From: Linderina pennispora
Taxonomy: Eukaryota > Kickxellomycota > Kickxellomycetes > Kickxellales > Kickxellaceae
Assembly (NCBI RefSeq): GCF_002104995.1
Contig: NW_024468251.1
Coordinates: forward strand, 868,001 to 932,000
Reading direction: 5' to 3'
DNA: 64,000 nt
How positions within the stretch are numbered: the first letter of the stretch is position 1; each line of letters opens with the position of its first letter. Position numbers and translations under genes: made by a program. The notes beneath the pieces were generated by a model that was not told the origin of the DNA, searched no databases, and saw only the letters and a list, made by a program, of their open reading frames with translations. Below, piece by piece: positions 12,437 to 26,704 of this stretch.

Positions 12437-12928
12437 ATGAGCCTGTCCACAACCACAACCACCACCTCCACTACCGAACAGCCGCAACTGCGGACGCACG
12501 CACTGTCTGTGGTCGAGTCCATCGAGTCCATGCCCAGCCGGTGCGAGTCGCCACTGCTGCCAATGGGCCAGAGCACGCGGTACCAGACCGACCCTAACCG
12601 GCTATCGGACCAGCTCGGCAAGGTGCGCAGCCGGTTCAGCCAGCACTCGATCCTGAACAAGAACTACGCGATCCACGACGACGAGGAATTGGCGAATCCG
12701 CCACCGGACAAGCGCAAGCACAAGGTACTGACGCGCGCCAAATCGTACAAGATCGCGGCAGCCGAAGCTGGCAGGGTGCGCGAGTTCTCGTCGAAACTGA
12801 AGAGTGCGTGCCGCAAGCTGAATCCGAAGCGGCGGGCGCGGAATGCCCATGGCGAGCCTAGCGAGAGTCCGTCCGGGCCGCGCAAAAGCGATACGTTCCC
12901 GATGCCCATGAGCAATTTGTCGCTGTGA
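12437..12928 (+). CDS. Hypothetical basic, disordered protein (163 aa)
   Basis: I do not recognise this gene. The ATG at 12437 was chosen because it follows a C/T-rich leader and an AAA context, and upstream in-frame codons read as low-complexity leader. The protein opens with a Ser/Thr-rich stretch (nine consecutive Thr/Ser residues), has a central polar part with scattered Ser-Pro, and a very basic C-terminal third (V-L-T-R-A-K-S-Y-K-I-A-A, then K-L-N-P-K-R-R-A-R-N-A) that could bind nucleic acid or carry a nuclear signal. There is no membrane segment or signal peptide. Codon usage is GC-ending like its neighbours, which supports a real gene. Confidence 0.6.
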   Translation: MSLSTTTTTTSTTEQPQLRTHALSVVESIESMPSRCESPLLPMGQSTRYQTDPNRLSDQLGKVRSRFSQHSILNKNYAIHDDEELANPPPDKRKHKVLTRAKSYKIAAAEAGRVREFSSKLKSACRKLNPKRRARNAHGEPSESPSGPRKSDTFPMPMSNLSL

Positions 12929-14640
12929 GCGCATAGGAAGCTCAGTTACGGGTTCTTTTCTACCCTTTCAATAATCTGTCAATATAATGCTTTTCTTTCG
13001 TACATGTCTGTTTGGACCCGACATGTGTTGCCATCATGAACACCCCCTCGGATATCTTGCGAAAGAACCGCCCCGTTGTCTGTCAGAGAGAGGGCGATGC
13101 TATGGCGCAGTCTCCGCTCTAGATCCCCACCACCGATCTCCACTGCGGCCCATTGGGCATCAGCAGTGTGGGCCACAGAATCTGCGCCAGAACCCAAACA
13201 TGGCGCCAGGAAAACACAGCACATTCGCGGTAGCCAAGCGCCCCCATGTTCATACGCTTGTTCTTCATGCATCCCCGACCAGGTTGTTTGCGTGTTTTGA
13301 CAATCACCATCAAAAAACTTTTTTTTCTCTCTGTTTGGGATACAATGGCAGGAGGGATAGCACGGGTATTCTCGAGCTATCCGTATTGAGGCTTAGCGAA
13401 TTGGCAAACTGCCAATAGCACGGATCAAAATGAGATCCATCAAACGAGCCTTGGTAAATGCTGCTGCAAAAAATTTTTTGGTGGATCGCTGCATTCATAG
13501 ATCCCGTCTGCCAGTATTGCTCTTTTTTCTCACCTTGGTGCTCTGCGATTTGGCAATTTAAGCATGCGCTTCGGCTAATATTGCTGAGCACCATTCGGTG
13601 CCTGGTGGCATTGGCGAGTAGGAAGCGCAGGTATGCATGGGCTCCGTGGCGCCACGGAATGCGGGAGACGGCACACTTTTGTTCAGCCAATATCATGCAA
13701 TAGCCGGGATTCTCTGTGGATGCCTTTCCAGGGGGAAAGTGCCGTGATATTCGCAGTCATCTTTCTGGCAAAGACAGCATGCTCATGACACACATCCTTT
13801 AGAGCAATGTGCTGCGGTAATCTTGGGGGAACGAGTGGTCAATCGGCCTTTCAAAAGAAAAAGAAGCAGTGCGGGCGACCTTGATGCAGAGCCCACCTAG
13901 AATATCTCTCTCCCTTGCCATTGCATGGTCTGACAATCGCAATTTGGGAATGCTGATCACAACAACGACCGCCAAATGACACATTCCTGCCACCGCTTGC
14001 CCTTCCAGCACCCAAGTATCATCTGGAGATAAGTAGCGTGTTCCCTGTGTCGTCACTGCCCGGCAGGTGGTACGGTTGTGTGATAAAGCACCGGATATGA
14101 AGCCACCACAGAGAAGCAAGTCGCACCAGCTACTGTTCTCAATTGGCCATTGTTTCTGGCAACAGCCTTTTTCTTCCGCGAATACAGTGTTGAGTTGCCA
14201 TATAGACAGTGGGCTTTTAATGCACCGCCTGATATGCAACTACAATTACGAGGAACAGGAACGGATCCTCATGTGCCACATAAATTAGCAAGCCGCTAAG
14301 ATAAACTCGCACGGTTATACAAAGCCATGACCGCCTCCGTTTGCTATTGGTGACTTTGCAGCTGTCACTCTGACCAGGGGCTGTCTCTGGCTGTGAATGT
14401 GCTGCCAGCGGCGACCAATGGTGGTAAGTGGGCGCAGTAGATAGCATGACTCGGGCAACCCAGTGAATTCGATGGCGAGTATTCAAGACCTCCGCCCGCT
14501 AACCGGCACACAGGTACTTCCTAGTCAGTCGGCCAGTTGAGTCACAGTGCAGCGATAGCACGCAGCAGACGAGAACGGCTATTTGTATGAAGGCTGAGGC
14601 ATGCAAAATAAATAAACACTATACAAGCAGCCATTGGGTC
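12929..14640. other. 1.7 kb without a supported gene
   Basis: Open frames here are short, overlap each other on both strands and lack the GC-ending codon bias of the real genes around them. No tRNA-like B box, inverted repeat or tandem repeat was noticed. Confidence 0.4.
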
Positions 14641-16018
14641 TCACTCTAGGGCGCTATTTGAATCCATGTCGAAAATGAGGATGTTGGCCGGATCCTTGCC
14701 TCGGTTGAAGATTTCGAGCTTTGCTCCACAAGGCACATTCGATAGATATGCGCCATCGCCGTATGAGAGCTCAAGCTGGCCAGGGATGACGATGCGGCCG
14801 ATGTCTTTTGCAGCATCGCCAAACTCATCGAGAGAGTTGATAACCGCAATATAAACTAAACGGCGGTTAGGCAGTGTTGCGCCTTTGGCACCCGCCTGCT
14901 TTGTCCTGTCCTCGCCAGGTGTCTCGGTCACCGACCGAGCACTGCGAAGGGAGCCCGAGTCATTGGACAAAAAGCTCAGCCAGCCTGCTGACTTCTGTTT
15001 CCTCATTCCGCACTGCCTGCTTCGGCATTCCACCACCATCTGGGCCGTCCTGTATGCCACCCGGGCGCCTGGAGTCAGCCGGGCTGCACAAACATGTGTG
15101 TCCGAATCAACCTGTAGCACCCGTGCAGCCTGAGGCATATCTGAGTCCTTGGCACTCTGCGGCTGTATGGTGGCATCCGACGAACGCCGGGGGTCGCAGT
15201 GCTCACCAGTGTACTTGTCAGACGAATGGCACGGCTCAACCACTGTTTGGTCGCTGTCACGCCGAAGAAAGGATGGCGCTGGTGCTACGATTGGACGGAA
15301 CTTGTTTGGCTGCGTAAACACGTCGGCTGCTTCCGTCAGATGCACTGCGGGAACTCCGTTGTTAGTGCTTGGTTGGATCCAAAACTCGACTGCGTTCAAT
15401 GGAGGCTTTCCTGGCTCCACCAGAAATGACCGCTCGATCCCGTCGCCGCAATACGTCCACTCGATCTGCCCCGGCGACACAGTGTGCTTGTAGGTTTTGT
15501 CTCCGAATTCTAAAAATAAAAAATTGAACACGGCCAGAATACGACTGTTAGCAGCGCTCGGTGGAGGGGAATCTGTGGCAGAAGCTACTGACAAAAAGTG
15601 CGCAATACCTACTCACTCGCATATTAACCTCCCCGCTCAGAGGAATGGCGACAATGTAGAACGAGGCGTGTTCGTGTGGAGGCACCACGCCCTCGCTGGT
15701 GAGCCATGCGTGATTGAGTATCCGCAGAGACCCAAATCCCTGATGGTCGGTGGACTCGAACAGACCAAAGGCAAAGGCTTTGTATAGCTTGAAGAACCCG
15801 TAGTTGGAGAACCCGCACTCATGCCCCCGATGTACGCAGGTTTCGCTCTGCGGATTCCAGATACAGTTCTGGATATCAGTGTTCTTGCCAGACTGGGTCG
15901 AGATCATTCTATCTCCAGCATGGCCAGATTTGTTTCGGCGGCGATACCGTGTGTAGATATGAATGCTTTGAAATGCACTCGACACGGCTTTGAAAAAGTG
16001 GTGAACCTGGGAAGGCAT
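14641..16018 (-). CDS. Unrecognised family member, copy 1 (two exons)
   Basis: I do not recognise the family, but this is a clear relative of the gene at 18084. Exon 1 runs from ATG 16018 to about 15613-15617 and exon 2 from 15509 to the stop at 14641. The intron ends TTTTTAG. A donor at 15612 (GTAGGT) keeps the frame; the stronger-looking GTGAGT at 15616 would not, unless a base is wrong. Shared features with the relative are Y-K-x-F-A, a W-L-T strand, Y-x-H-T, an E-[FL]-W-I strand, a C-R-x-x-Q-C motif in the middle, and a C-terminal module (V-Y-I-x-V, then P-G, then G-D-G, ending with I-x-D-M). The middle is Ser-rich and polar. There is no signal peptide or membrane segment. Total about 420 residues. 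Function unknown. Confidence 0.65.
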
Positions 16019-16521
16019 TGCTATTGTTAGAAAGAAAAACGCTCTGTGTAATAAAGGTCAATGCAGGAAAGAAAAACGGTAATTATCCTATAGTGAAATT
16101 CCTTTTACAAAGCGACAGAAAGCCAGGTCGATTTATATTCTGTTCGCGTGGCTGTAGAAAGCAGCGGACCTACAGCGCATGAAGCTATTCGCTAGGTACT
16201 ATTGTAAAAAGCATGGTGTTCCACAGGCTACGGGGAATCGTATATTTCTTTTGCAGGTGGCAGACATCATGGACCGACGGAGGTAAGGGCCACTATCGAG
16301 CAAGTATGGTCCTACTCCTAATGAAGCTAATGTGCTTAAAGTCCTATTGGTATTCGCCCTTTCGCAGCCCTTTCCAGTGCAAAAATAGCGGTTCTGTTTA
16401 CCAAGCAATAAACATTTAGACATTTCGACATTTCTAGCGGGTTGTTGCTGCAGGAGAGGAGCTACAGACCCGCTCTTCGGAATAACCCGGCTGGAAAAAT
16501 CCCCAGAGTCTACTGTAATGG

Positions 16522-17579
16522 CTAGTCAGGAGCGAACCAAGTCACACCTGTGCTATAACCAAGGAAGGGGTAGAAGGTATGCTTTGGCTTGAAAGGTTCC
16601 ACATGGAAATTCTCTGTTTTGGGCTCTGAACTCTCCCTGAGAGGACACGCGGGATGGATGTAACAGTGCACACAAAGCGTCCACCGCACCTTGTCTGCGC
16701 ACGCGCTTAGATTATTAATACGGCGGATATCGATCTGCTTGCAGAGTACAGCGCTGCTTACAAAAGCAAGGGTCTCAGATCCAAGGTGGCGGATGAATGT
16801 CATAGTCGTGTGTAGCGCATGGTCAACATTTGTACGCCTTCTGTACCCAAACATGCCAAATATTGTGTGGCGATACTGAGTATGGCAGTCCATTGCTCAG
16901 ATGCGGGGCTTGCGATTCTCCAATGCCGCCTACAGATGTGCCTCAGATGCCGACGCCTGGGCAGTAGTAACCAACACTTGGATGGAATGCAAGTGCAATA
17001 AATATTATGAGGGCTTGCGTTATCTGCCTGTTATGATTTTATATCGAAGGATTCCATGGTTAAATATACCCTGGTTTGGGCGCAAAACAACTCTCTGGCA
17101 GCATCCTTCTTGAGTCCGTACAATTCCGACCATTACTCAGCCGTCATATACTCCCATCCGGCTCCGCAGTACAGTATTTGAGCAATGGCCATTGGCATCC
17201 GGCATGTTTGGCACCGTGTGATGACGATGTTTATAAAGGAAGGAGCGGTTGTGGACAGCGGCCAAGGAATGCTCACTGACGTCGACTTTTGCAGTAGCAG
17301 CGACGGGAGCAGCTTCTGCGAAACAATTTCAGACAAGACCCTTATTGACGGGGACAAGCCCGCAATAGCCGTGTCAGCGACTGGCGTCGCCCGATGGCCG
17401 GTGCAGCGGCGGCAACAGACCCCGGCACAGTGTGATCCGTTCTTGTTCATGGCCATGTACAGCCAGCCGCTCAACGGTATTGGTATGAACATGCCCTCGC
17501 GGATATAGGCACCCACTATATTTCCCCCTTGAACTACCCGTACTGGAGGCAGATATGTACCGGCTTTTCTAGTATTCAC
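16522..17579 (-). pseudogene. Possible degenerate third member of the 14.6-19.4 kb family
   Basis: Two minus-strand open stretches (17579-17133 and 16893-16522) sit between the two good family members. The first contains M-F-I-P-I-P-L-S-G-W, reminiscent of Y-I-V-A-I-P-L-S-G-E in copy 1, and Cys pairs. The second has paired cysteines after a V-R-W-T-L strand. Beyond these short resemblances there is no continuous alignable frame, no evident start and no splice junctions I can defend. It may be a decayed copy or chance. Confidence 0.25.
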
Positions 17580-18083
17580 TAGGCATTTCCAGAAATAAAA
17601 ACGTCAGACCGCCAGCACGGGACGGCGAGGCAGTTGGATGGCAGGCATATGTCACGCGGGCGACACGAATTTTTGCGGGTTCACATCGAGTCGAGAACAG
17701 TCTTCTTGTTTGACCTGACCTCCACCAACAAAAATCACGGAAAAACAGGCGACAAGCGCAAGGTGAGACAGCGAAGCTGGCTGCTACTGACAGAGTGGTA
17801 GAGTGCCGCAAAAGACGATGCGCTGAACAAGTTTCCCAAGAAGGAAAATTTTATTACAGCAGTCGTCCACCAATGCGCTTGGGCGTTCTGAATTTTATTA
17901 ATACGCGCTCCCTTGGAAGGCGCCCATGCCCACCACCAACCTTAAAAAATTTTGCGCTTGCCGTATAAGAAGGCCACCCTCCCATCTGTCGTGCCCAGGC
18001 GCTCGTCTTCAGTTCGCTACACACCTTTATACTTTTATATACACCTGCTCTATAATATCCAAGCCAGCACAGCTTTATTCACG

Positions 18084-19358
18084 ATGGGCAGGATCAGAAA
18101 CGGCCTCCTTTCATTCGTCTTTGGCAGAGACCAGAGCAGCGCCAGCAGCACGCTCTGCGATACCCCTAGCCAGCCCACAAATCGCCGCAACTACAGGCCG
18201 TCGCGCCGGGACAGCCCGATGGCTGACGAGAAGAAGCCGCAGACAGGCCGCGGCAAGCAGCAGGTTGCGTGCCTGCCAGCATCGGCTTCTCACGGCCCGT
18301 TCATACAATCAAACATCTATCGCAACCACGACCGGCAGTTCATCTGTATGAACCACACCCGCATCTACAAGACGTTCGCATCGAACTCGCTGGTTGCGCT
18401 GGAGGACGAGGGCGTTGGTCGCCTCAAAGGCATATTTGACGTCTGGCTCACGAGGACTGGCGAGACACCATGCGACAAATTGGGTGGATTCTTTGCGATT
18501 GGCATGGTTGCAGCAAACGAGCTTGAGGGAAATATCGTCACTGAGGGGAAATCATACCTGCATACCCTGCGCAAACACGATATCACATGCTTGTACACTG
18601 GCTCCGGGCTCAAGCGCGGCTGCAAGGTTATCAACGACACTGCCGCGTTCACAGGCACCGAGCTCTGGATCAAGGGCAGTGCGCCCATCTCCGGTCCATG
18701 GATCCAGACCATGCATGTCAGCCCCTCGGACCGGTACAACAAGCTTTGCCAAATCGCGGGACCGATGCCAGACTACAACAAATTGTACAACACAACGCGG
18801 GATTTGGTGACGAAGCCCAATCTTTCGTCTGCATCTAGCTGGTCGGGCGTATTTGAGCTCGACAGCGACGTGTACATCTATGTGTGCCGTCTGGCGCAGT
18901 GCTCCAGCGTTGAATATACGGCCAAGGACCCTGGGTCGCGCGGCCTTACGCCGCCTGCCTACAACATGACCAAGCTGCGGCGGGCCACCACGCTGCAGGC
19001 TGACCATCGCGCGCTGTACAGAGTTGTGTTCCCGCAGCCCGGATCCATCCAAGCCGAGAGTATCCACCGCCAAACGTCGCGTGACCATGAAAACAGTCTC
19101 CAGTACCGCAAAGCGCGCAGCAAGAAGCGCAGCGTATACATCCATGTCACAAGCACCTATGACAAGGACGGAATCGCTGGTCGGGGCGGCGGTAAGCTGT
19201 ACCTCCCTGGCGACGTCACCATCTCCAACGGTGATGGCATCAACATGATCAACATTGTACCGGGAACAAAGTTTTCGATCAAGAGCGTTGGCTTTGACCG
19301 GGCAGAGTTCCTACTTATAGACATGCCAAGCACCGAGGAAGATGCGTACAGTGTATAG
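18084..19358 (+). CDS. Unrecognised family member, copy 2 (424 aa)
   Basis: An intact, intronless 424-residue protein of unknown function, paralogous to the minus-strand gene at 14641. The first 80 residues are basic and polar. An N-terminal module near residues 85-215 contains I-Y-K-T-F-A-S-N, a D-V-W-L-T-R-T strand, S-Y-L-H-T-L and T-E-L-W-I-K-G. A central segment has Y-V-C-R-L-A-Q-C. A basic linker leads to a C-terminal module near residues 350-420 (V-Y-I-H-V-T, L-Y-L-P-G-D-V-T, N-G-D-G-I, ending L-L-I-D-M-P). No signal peptide or membrane helix is seen. The beta-rich look suggests a folded cytosolic or nuclear protein, which is inference. A TATAAGA at 17964-17970 lies 114 bases before the ATG. 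Confidence 0.75.
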   Translation: MGRIRNGLLSFVFGRDQSSASSTLCDTPSQPTNRRNYRPSRRDSPMADEKKPQTGRGKQQVACLPASASHGPFIQSNIYRNHDRQFICMNHTRIYKTFASNSLVALEDEGVGRLKGIFDVWLTRTGETPCDKLGGFFAIGMVAANELEGNIVTEGKSYLHTLRKHDITCLYTGSGLKRGCKVINDTAAFTGTELWIKGSAPISGPWIQTMHVSPSDRYNKLCQIAGPMPDYNKLYNTTRDLVTKPNLSSASSWSGVFELDSDVYIYVCRLAQCSSVEYTAKDPGSRGLTPPAYNMTKLRRATTLQADHRALYRVVFPQPGSIQAESIHRQTSRDHENSLQYRKARSKKRSVYIHVTSTYDKDGIAGRGGGKLYLPGDVTISNGDGINMINIVPGTKFSIKSVGFDRAEFLLIDMPSTEEDAYSV

Positions 19359-21742
19359 CACGGCCTCTATTTCCAAAATTGTTTCTCTATATAATCAATA
19401 GCCCTAATGTTTGCCATGCCATACAACTCTACCGTTGCTAGAAATCATTGTGACAACCCTCGGTACGGCATTGCTTTCAAATATTATGTCTGCGGCTCTA
19501 CCACCAGCAAAACAAGCTGCTGTCTTTGCATACATTCCTTGCACTGCCTCGTGATAACTGTGTCCCCAGTAGAAAGGAGACAGTGGTCGCTACCAGAACC
19601 CTGTTTTAAGGACGGGTGCAACAATGCAATCCATCGGTCACGATAGACCTGGAATGCTTTGGCCATCGTTGTCACAGACACACAATCCAACTTACACTAG
19701 GTCGCTGTAGTTGAAGACAGGTACACTGCCAACCAACCAATGCAAATACATGTATTGAGAGTGATGTGCCTAGATAAGAATGGGTGTGTTGGCCGCCTTT
19801 GTCATGCCCGCAGCATCTTTTTCTTCTGGCAGATGACCAGTGTCCGCATGCGTGGCGTGCAAAAGGGTCATCTGCCCCTAAATTTTGTCAGTGGCCGGGT
19901 GTATCGGAGTGCTGAGGGTGATTCTTTTCGCACAAAATCATGTGTAGAGGGCTTTCTGGTGAAGGAGGGGGAGCAAACCCATCCCACATGAGTTACATGC
20001 ACAGCGGATGCACCTTTGCTTAAATTCAAAATTGTCCCCGGCAAGCAGCATCATTCTTGTCAAGGAAGAAAGAACTGCTCTACGACATGACAGCTGCTTG
20101 CTCCTGCATGTGTGAAAAGCGCAACAGGACCTGTGCTCACACTAGCATACAACCTGCACGGCAGACAGCACCCAGTTATCAACCCCATTGCTGCAGCAGT
20201 ACTTCTTGGAAAAGGCAGTGCTTTTCAATACAGAGGATAGACCTGTGGCTACATTACATATGTTTTCACATGTAGTTTTCGCCCGGTTAGATGAGTGCAA
20301 AAGCTACCATGACTTTTTTGACCTCTGGCAGCATGCAGCGTGCATCAGCTTAGGCTTTCCCAGCAAGCCTGAATGAATATGTCACCAGAGACTCCCACGA
20401 CTGGAAGGGCGAAACCCATGCCACACAGGGAGGCTTTTGTTGATCCATGCTCCTTTCCTTGACATCCCTGGCCAGTAGCCAGGATTTGCAGAAAAATTGA
20501 CAAGGCAGCTTGGCTGAGAATGTCATGCGGATTTCAAGGCAGCCGACAGGCAGAATCCTGGGCAGTACTTGGGCAAGGACTCATTAATTAAAGTTTCGGC
20601 AAGAGCACAAAACTAGAGCGGGCACAGGGAAGCTGGTAACGAAATCTTCCTGGCATACGGGATACGGGGGTATGGGGGTGGGGACATACATATGTCCTTT
20701 CCCACTTTCATGGCGCTGCAACGAGCCAGACACTAATAGGTGCCTGCTTTCAACACCACATGGATAAGGCTACCGGAATGGCTACAATTGTGGAATTGGG
20801 GCTAGCAGGGTGTGGATTATATGTGTTTTTTAAAATCAAATATCTGACTGCTCCATCCCCTGTTACGGCAACCTATACGTTATTTTGTTCAGAACATTTA
20901 TGATCTATTGTGACATTTGCAATATTTCTTTTCCAGCCCTTGTTTCTCCAGAGTTCAACACAGCACAAGCTTGTCGTTAATAGCAATGAGAAGATCCCAG
21001 CTGACTTCATTTCATATTGTGGCAGTAGCAAACTTGCAAAAAGAGAATAAGCCCGGCACTCGTCATACCCATTAACCAAGATAGCTAACAGGAAAAAGCT
21101 AGCAAATATACATAGGGTCAAGCCATGGAAAGGGGGAGAAAGATACCGTCGTAGACATTATCCAATAGTAAAATGCATGCACAGAAACAGCAGTTTTGTG
21201 TGCCAAAAAGTGAAATAGATTCTCATTGACTTTACCAGGATATATTCATACCACTATCCCAAAACAACCCCACAGCTGCTGCATGTAGTGTGCTGTGACA
21301 GCGAAACACTCCCGATTAGATACATGATGCTACGCAGGCAACACTTCATTGCTATTCTCTATTGAAATACAGCTTCACGTATTGGTGGCATTTATAGTAA
21401 TGAATGACGATTATGAACGACCTATATATTTACATTCAGCACAATGAAAACAGTAGGAATGTACATAGTATTTAATGCACCTGACCCCACTGTTTCAAGT
21501 TATTCCATGTCTATGGCACCGTTGTAAGCACTTGGGAGCAACATGGCGGTGCAATGCCTGGCCTACACCTGCGATACGACAAGTATGCGTCCTTGATCGA
21601 TCACCACTGATAATCACCAGATCAAAAATATCCAGATCACCATTGTACTGTGATCACGAACGGTAAAAGCGACCGGGTAAACGACGAAACGCCTGTGTTG
21701 CCCTCTTTTCTAAACGATTTCTCATTTACCTTGGAAATTACA
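19359..21742. other. 2.4 kb without a supported gene
   Basis: This AT-richer stretch has only short open frames without codon bias. No tRNA, LTR pair or tandem array was noticed. The last 60 bases hold a pyrimidine-rich tract (CCCTCTTTTCT near 21700) that probably marks the transcription start of the ribosomal protein gene. Confidence 0.4.
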
Positions 21743-22589
21743 ATGGTTCGCGTAGGTGTCGAAATGGATGGCTGCTGAATCGATGGACAGCTTAGCGATG
21801 GATGCAGCGTTAAATCGAAGAATGGATGCGACAATCGCTATTTCTCCCCCAAAACGCGGTCCTTGGACAGTGAGCCCGAAATTCGAGACAATTGCAATGA
21901 GGGGCATGCTGCTGAGGGAGAAATGCGCTGGTCCACATTCCAGATTGGCCCAAAGGGGCCGCCGGACAATGAATGCGGGTTGTAACAGGACATATTTGCA
22001 GCAGAGACTAAACACGCCCAATTCCGGACACTATGCTGCCCGTGCGTACCTTTTCCACTCAATGTAGCTCCACGAGTACCAGGTTATCGGCCGCAGACTG
22101 CCTACCGAGCAGGAGCCCACTCCTAAGCTCTTCCGCATGCGCATCTTCGCTCCCAACGAGGTTGTTGCCAAGTCCCGCTACTGGTACTTCCTGTCGAAGC
22201 TGCACAAGGCTAAGCGCGCCAACGGTGAGATCGTGTCGATCAACGAGATCTTCGAGGAGAAGCCCCTGGTCGTCAAGAACTACGGCATCTGGCTCCGCTA
22301 CGACTCGCGCTCGGGTACCCACAACATGTACAAGGAGTTCCGTGAGACCTCGCGCGCTGCCGCCGTCGAGTCCTGCTACCAGGACATGGCTGCCCGCCAC
22401 CGCGCTCGCTTCAGCTCGGTCCAGATCATCCGTGTCGCCACCGTCAAGGCCTCGGAGGTCCGCCGCCCGTACATTAGCCAGCTGGTCAGCCGCAGCCTCA
22501 AGTTCCCGCTGCCCCACCGCGTCCAGCGCCCTGCCAGCAAGGCCGACCGCTCGCTCCTGATCGCTCAGCGCCCCTCGACTTTCTACTAA
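21743..22589 (+). CDS. RPL20: 60S ribosomal protein eL20 (L18a/L20)
   Basis: This is a component of the cytosolic large ribosomal subunit. The main exon, 22068-22589, encodes [14 protein letters not shown] through the conserved [14 protein letters not shown] and [11 protein letters not shown] blocks to the typical C terminus R-P-S-T-F-Y. It has no in-frame ATG at its beginning and is preceded by an AATGTAG acceptor. The best start is ATG 21743: the first exon would be only ATG GTT CGC (21743-21751), followed by a GTAGGT donor. That gives M-V-R-L-H-E-Y-Q-V in phase 0, which matches the usual length of the eL20 N terminus. The inferred intron, 21752-22067, is 316 bases, long for this window. 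The coding sequence has no frame errors. Total 176 residues. Confidence 0.9.
21752..22067 (+). other. Inferred 316-base intron in RPL20
   Basis: Donor GTAGGT after codon 3 and acceptor TAG before codon 4. A possible branch point lies in GACTAAAC about 50 bases before the acceptor. Long introns in ribosomal protein genes sometimes host snoRNAs; I searched for C/D and H/ACA boxes by eye and found no convincing pair. Confidence 0.7.
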
Positions 22590-23739
22590 ACAGGTATAGG
22601 GTCCCAAGAAAGTTTCTGCAATGCAATGCTGTTTTATTACCAAATAAAATGAAACCCGTACGCGCAGAGTCTACGATAGGAGCCGAGTATGACATAAGTG
22701 GCATGGGTCTATCGCCTCTGCAACTCTATCCTACCATATGGATGGTCTAGCACTGGCGTGGCCGTAGCTTTTCGAAAAGCAGTTCAGCTTTCCTGCGACA
22801 CCAAGTGCCAGACCCAAGAGCAACGGCCGTGGCTATTAAAAGGTAAAATCGTGCATTTTCCCTCATGCTCATAGAAGCACATAAAAGCTAGGGCCTCTAG
22901 TCCATGCCTGTCCCTCCTTCGGCACCTGAAGTCTGGCAGCACCAGACTAATATCCAATGCCAGCACTTGCGATGTATCATGTGCATGCCTACGCTTGCCA
23001 GTTCAATGACCGCTGGCCAAGCGAGATGAAGTATACAGCTTGTGGTGGGTAAAAAGAAGCCTAGGAAGAATGTCTTTCTAGCCTTTGCCTGGGGGCGTGA
23101 GCAATGCTTTAATATGTGGACCAACTGGTGCTAAGCTGTGCTGACCTAATGGCAACAGGGGCATTATTCTGAATATGATTTAGACTGAGAGCTGCAAGTC
23201 CTCCTTGGGAACCCTACATATTGGATGCTGCTGCTGGACTTGCTCGGGGCCATGCTCAATAGCAGCGTTTCCTACACTATGCAAATTGAATGGCTCCGCC
23301 CCGATCCGCCCGGTGTGGCATGTGCATGTGGCGAATGTAGCAGTGTCTCATGCAGCGTCGTCCCCCTGAAAGTCAAGTCGTTGGCTTTTCCAGAATTGGG
23401 TGTGAGTTTGAGCCGAGTCAGAAACCAAGATCCCAGCGTGCTTATCTCCTGTGCGGCACTTTCGCAGCCCCGTCCCCTGATCCACTTCGCCAGCACGCGC
23501 AGTGGCAAAGAGTAGGGAAAATACTACGGAATAATTTTTGGGGCGACCAGCAGCCAGAGTGCCTGCCGACCCTCTGGCTGGGCTATAAAAAGTCAGGCTG
23601 GCGGGCCAGGCAGCAGGATCGAAAGAAAGGAGAGGTCAGCGTACATCTTTTTCCTCCACAAAGCCGATTTATTTCTTCTTTCCAAAGCACTTTTCAAGTG
23701 TTCCTAGCAACAGTTACTACGAGCATCAACGATATATCC
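22590..23739. other. Intergenic region between RPL20 and ADE5,7
   Basis: No gene supported. The right-hand part is the ADE5,7 promoter, with a TATAAAA box at 23584-23590 and a pyrimidine-rich leader (23640-23700). Confidence 0.5.
23584..23590 (+). promoter_or_regulatory. TATA box of ADE5,7
   Basis: TATAAAA, 150 bases upstream of the start codon, followed by a C/T-rich tract typical of fungal start regions. Confidence 0.6.
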
Positions 23740-26472
<2,733 letters not shown>

Positions 26473-26704
26473 ACAAAACCTCTGCTGACTACCTGTATGC
26501 ACGTCAAAGCAATGCGTGGGCAGCAAATTGTTCCATTATAGCGCTATGTGGACATGTGGTCTGCATAGTTTTTTGCAAAAATACATGGGTTAACCATTGT
26601 TCTCGGAAGGAATGGCCTTCAGTTGTCATTGACATTGAGCATGACACGGGGAGGGACGAGGTCAGAGACACTCTGTAAAAAGACATTAAAGTTTGAGTGG
26701 GGTC

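Noticed and set aside
21752-22067. snoRNA in the RPL20 intron
   Set aside because: No convincing C/D or H/ACA box pair was found by eye; a covariance search would be needed.
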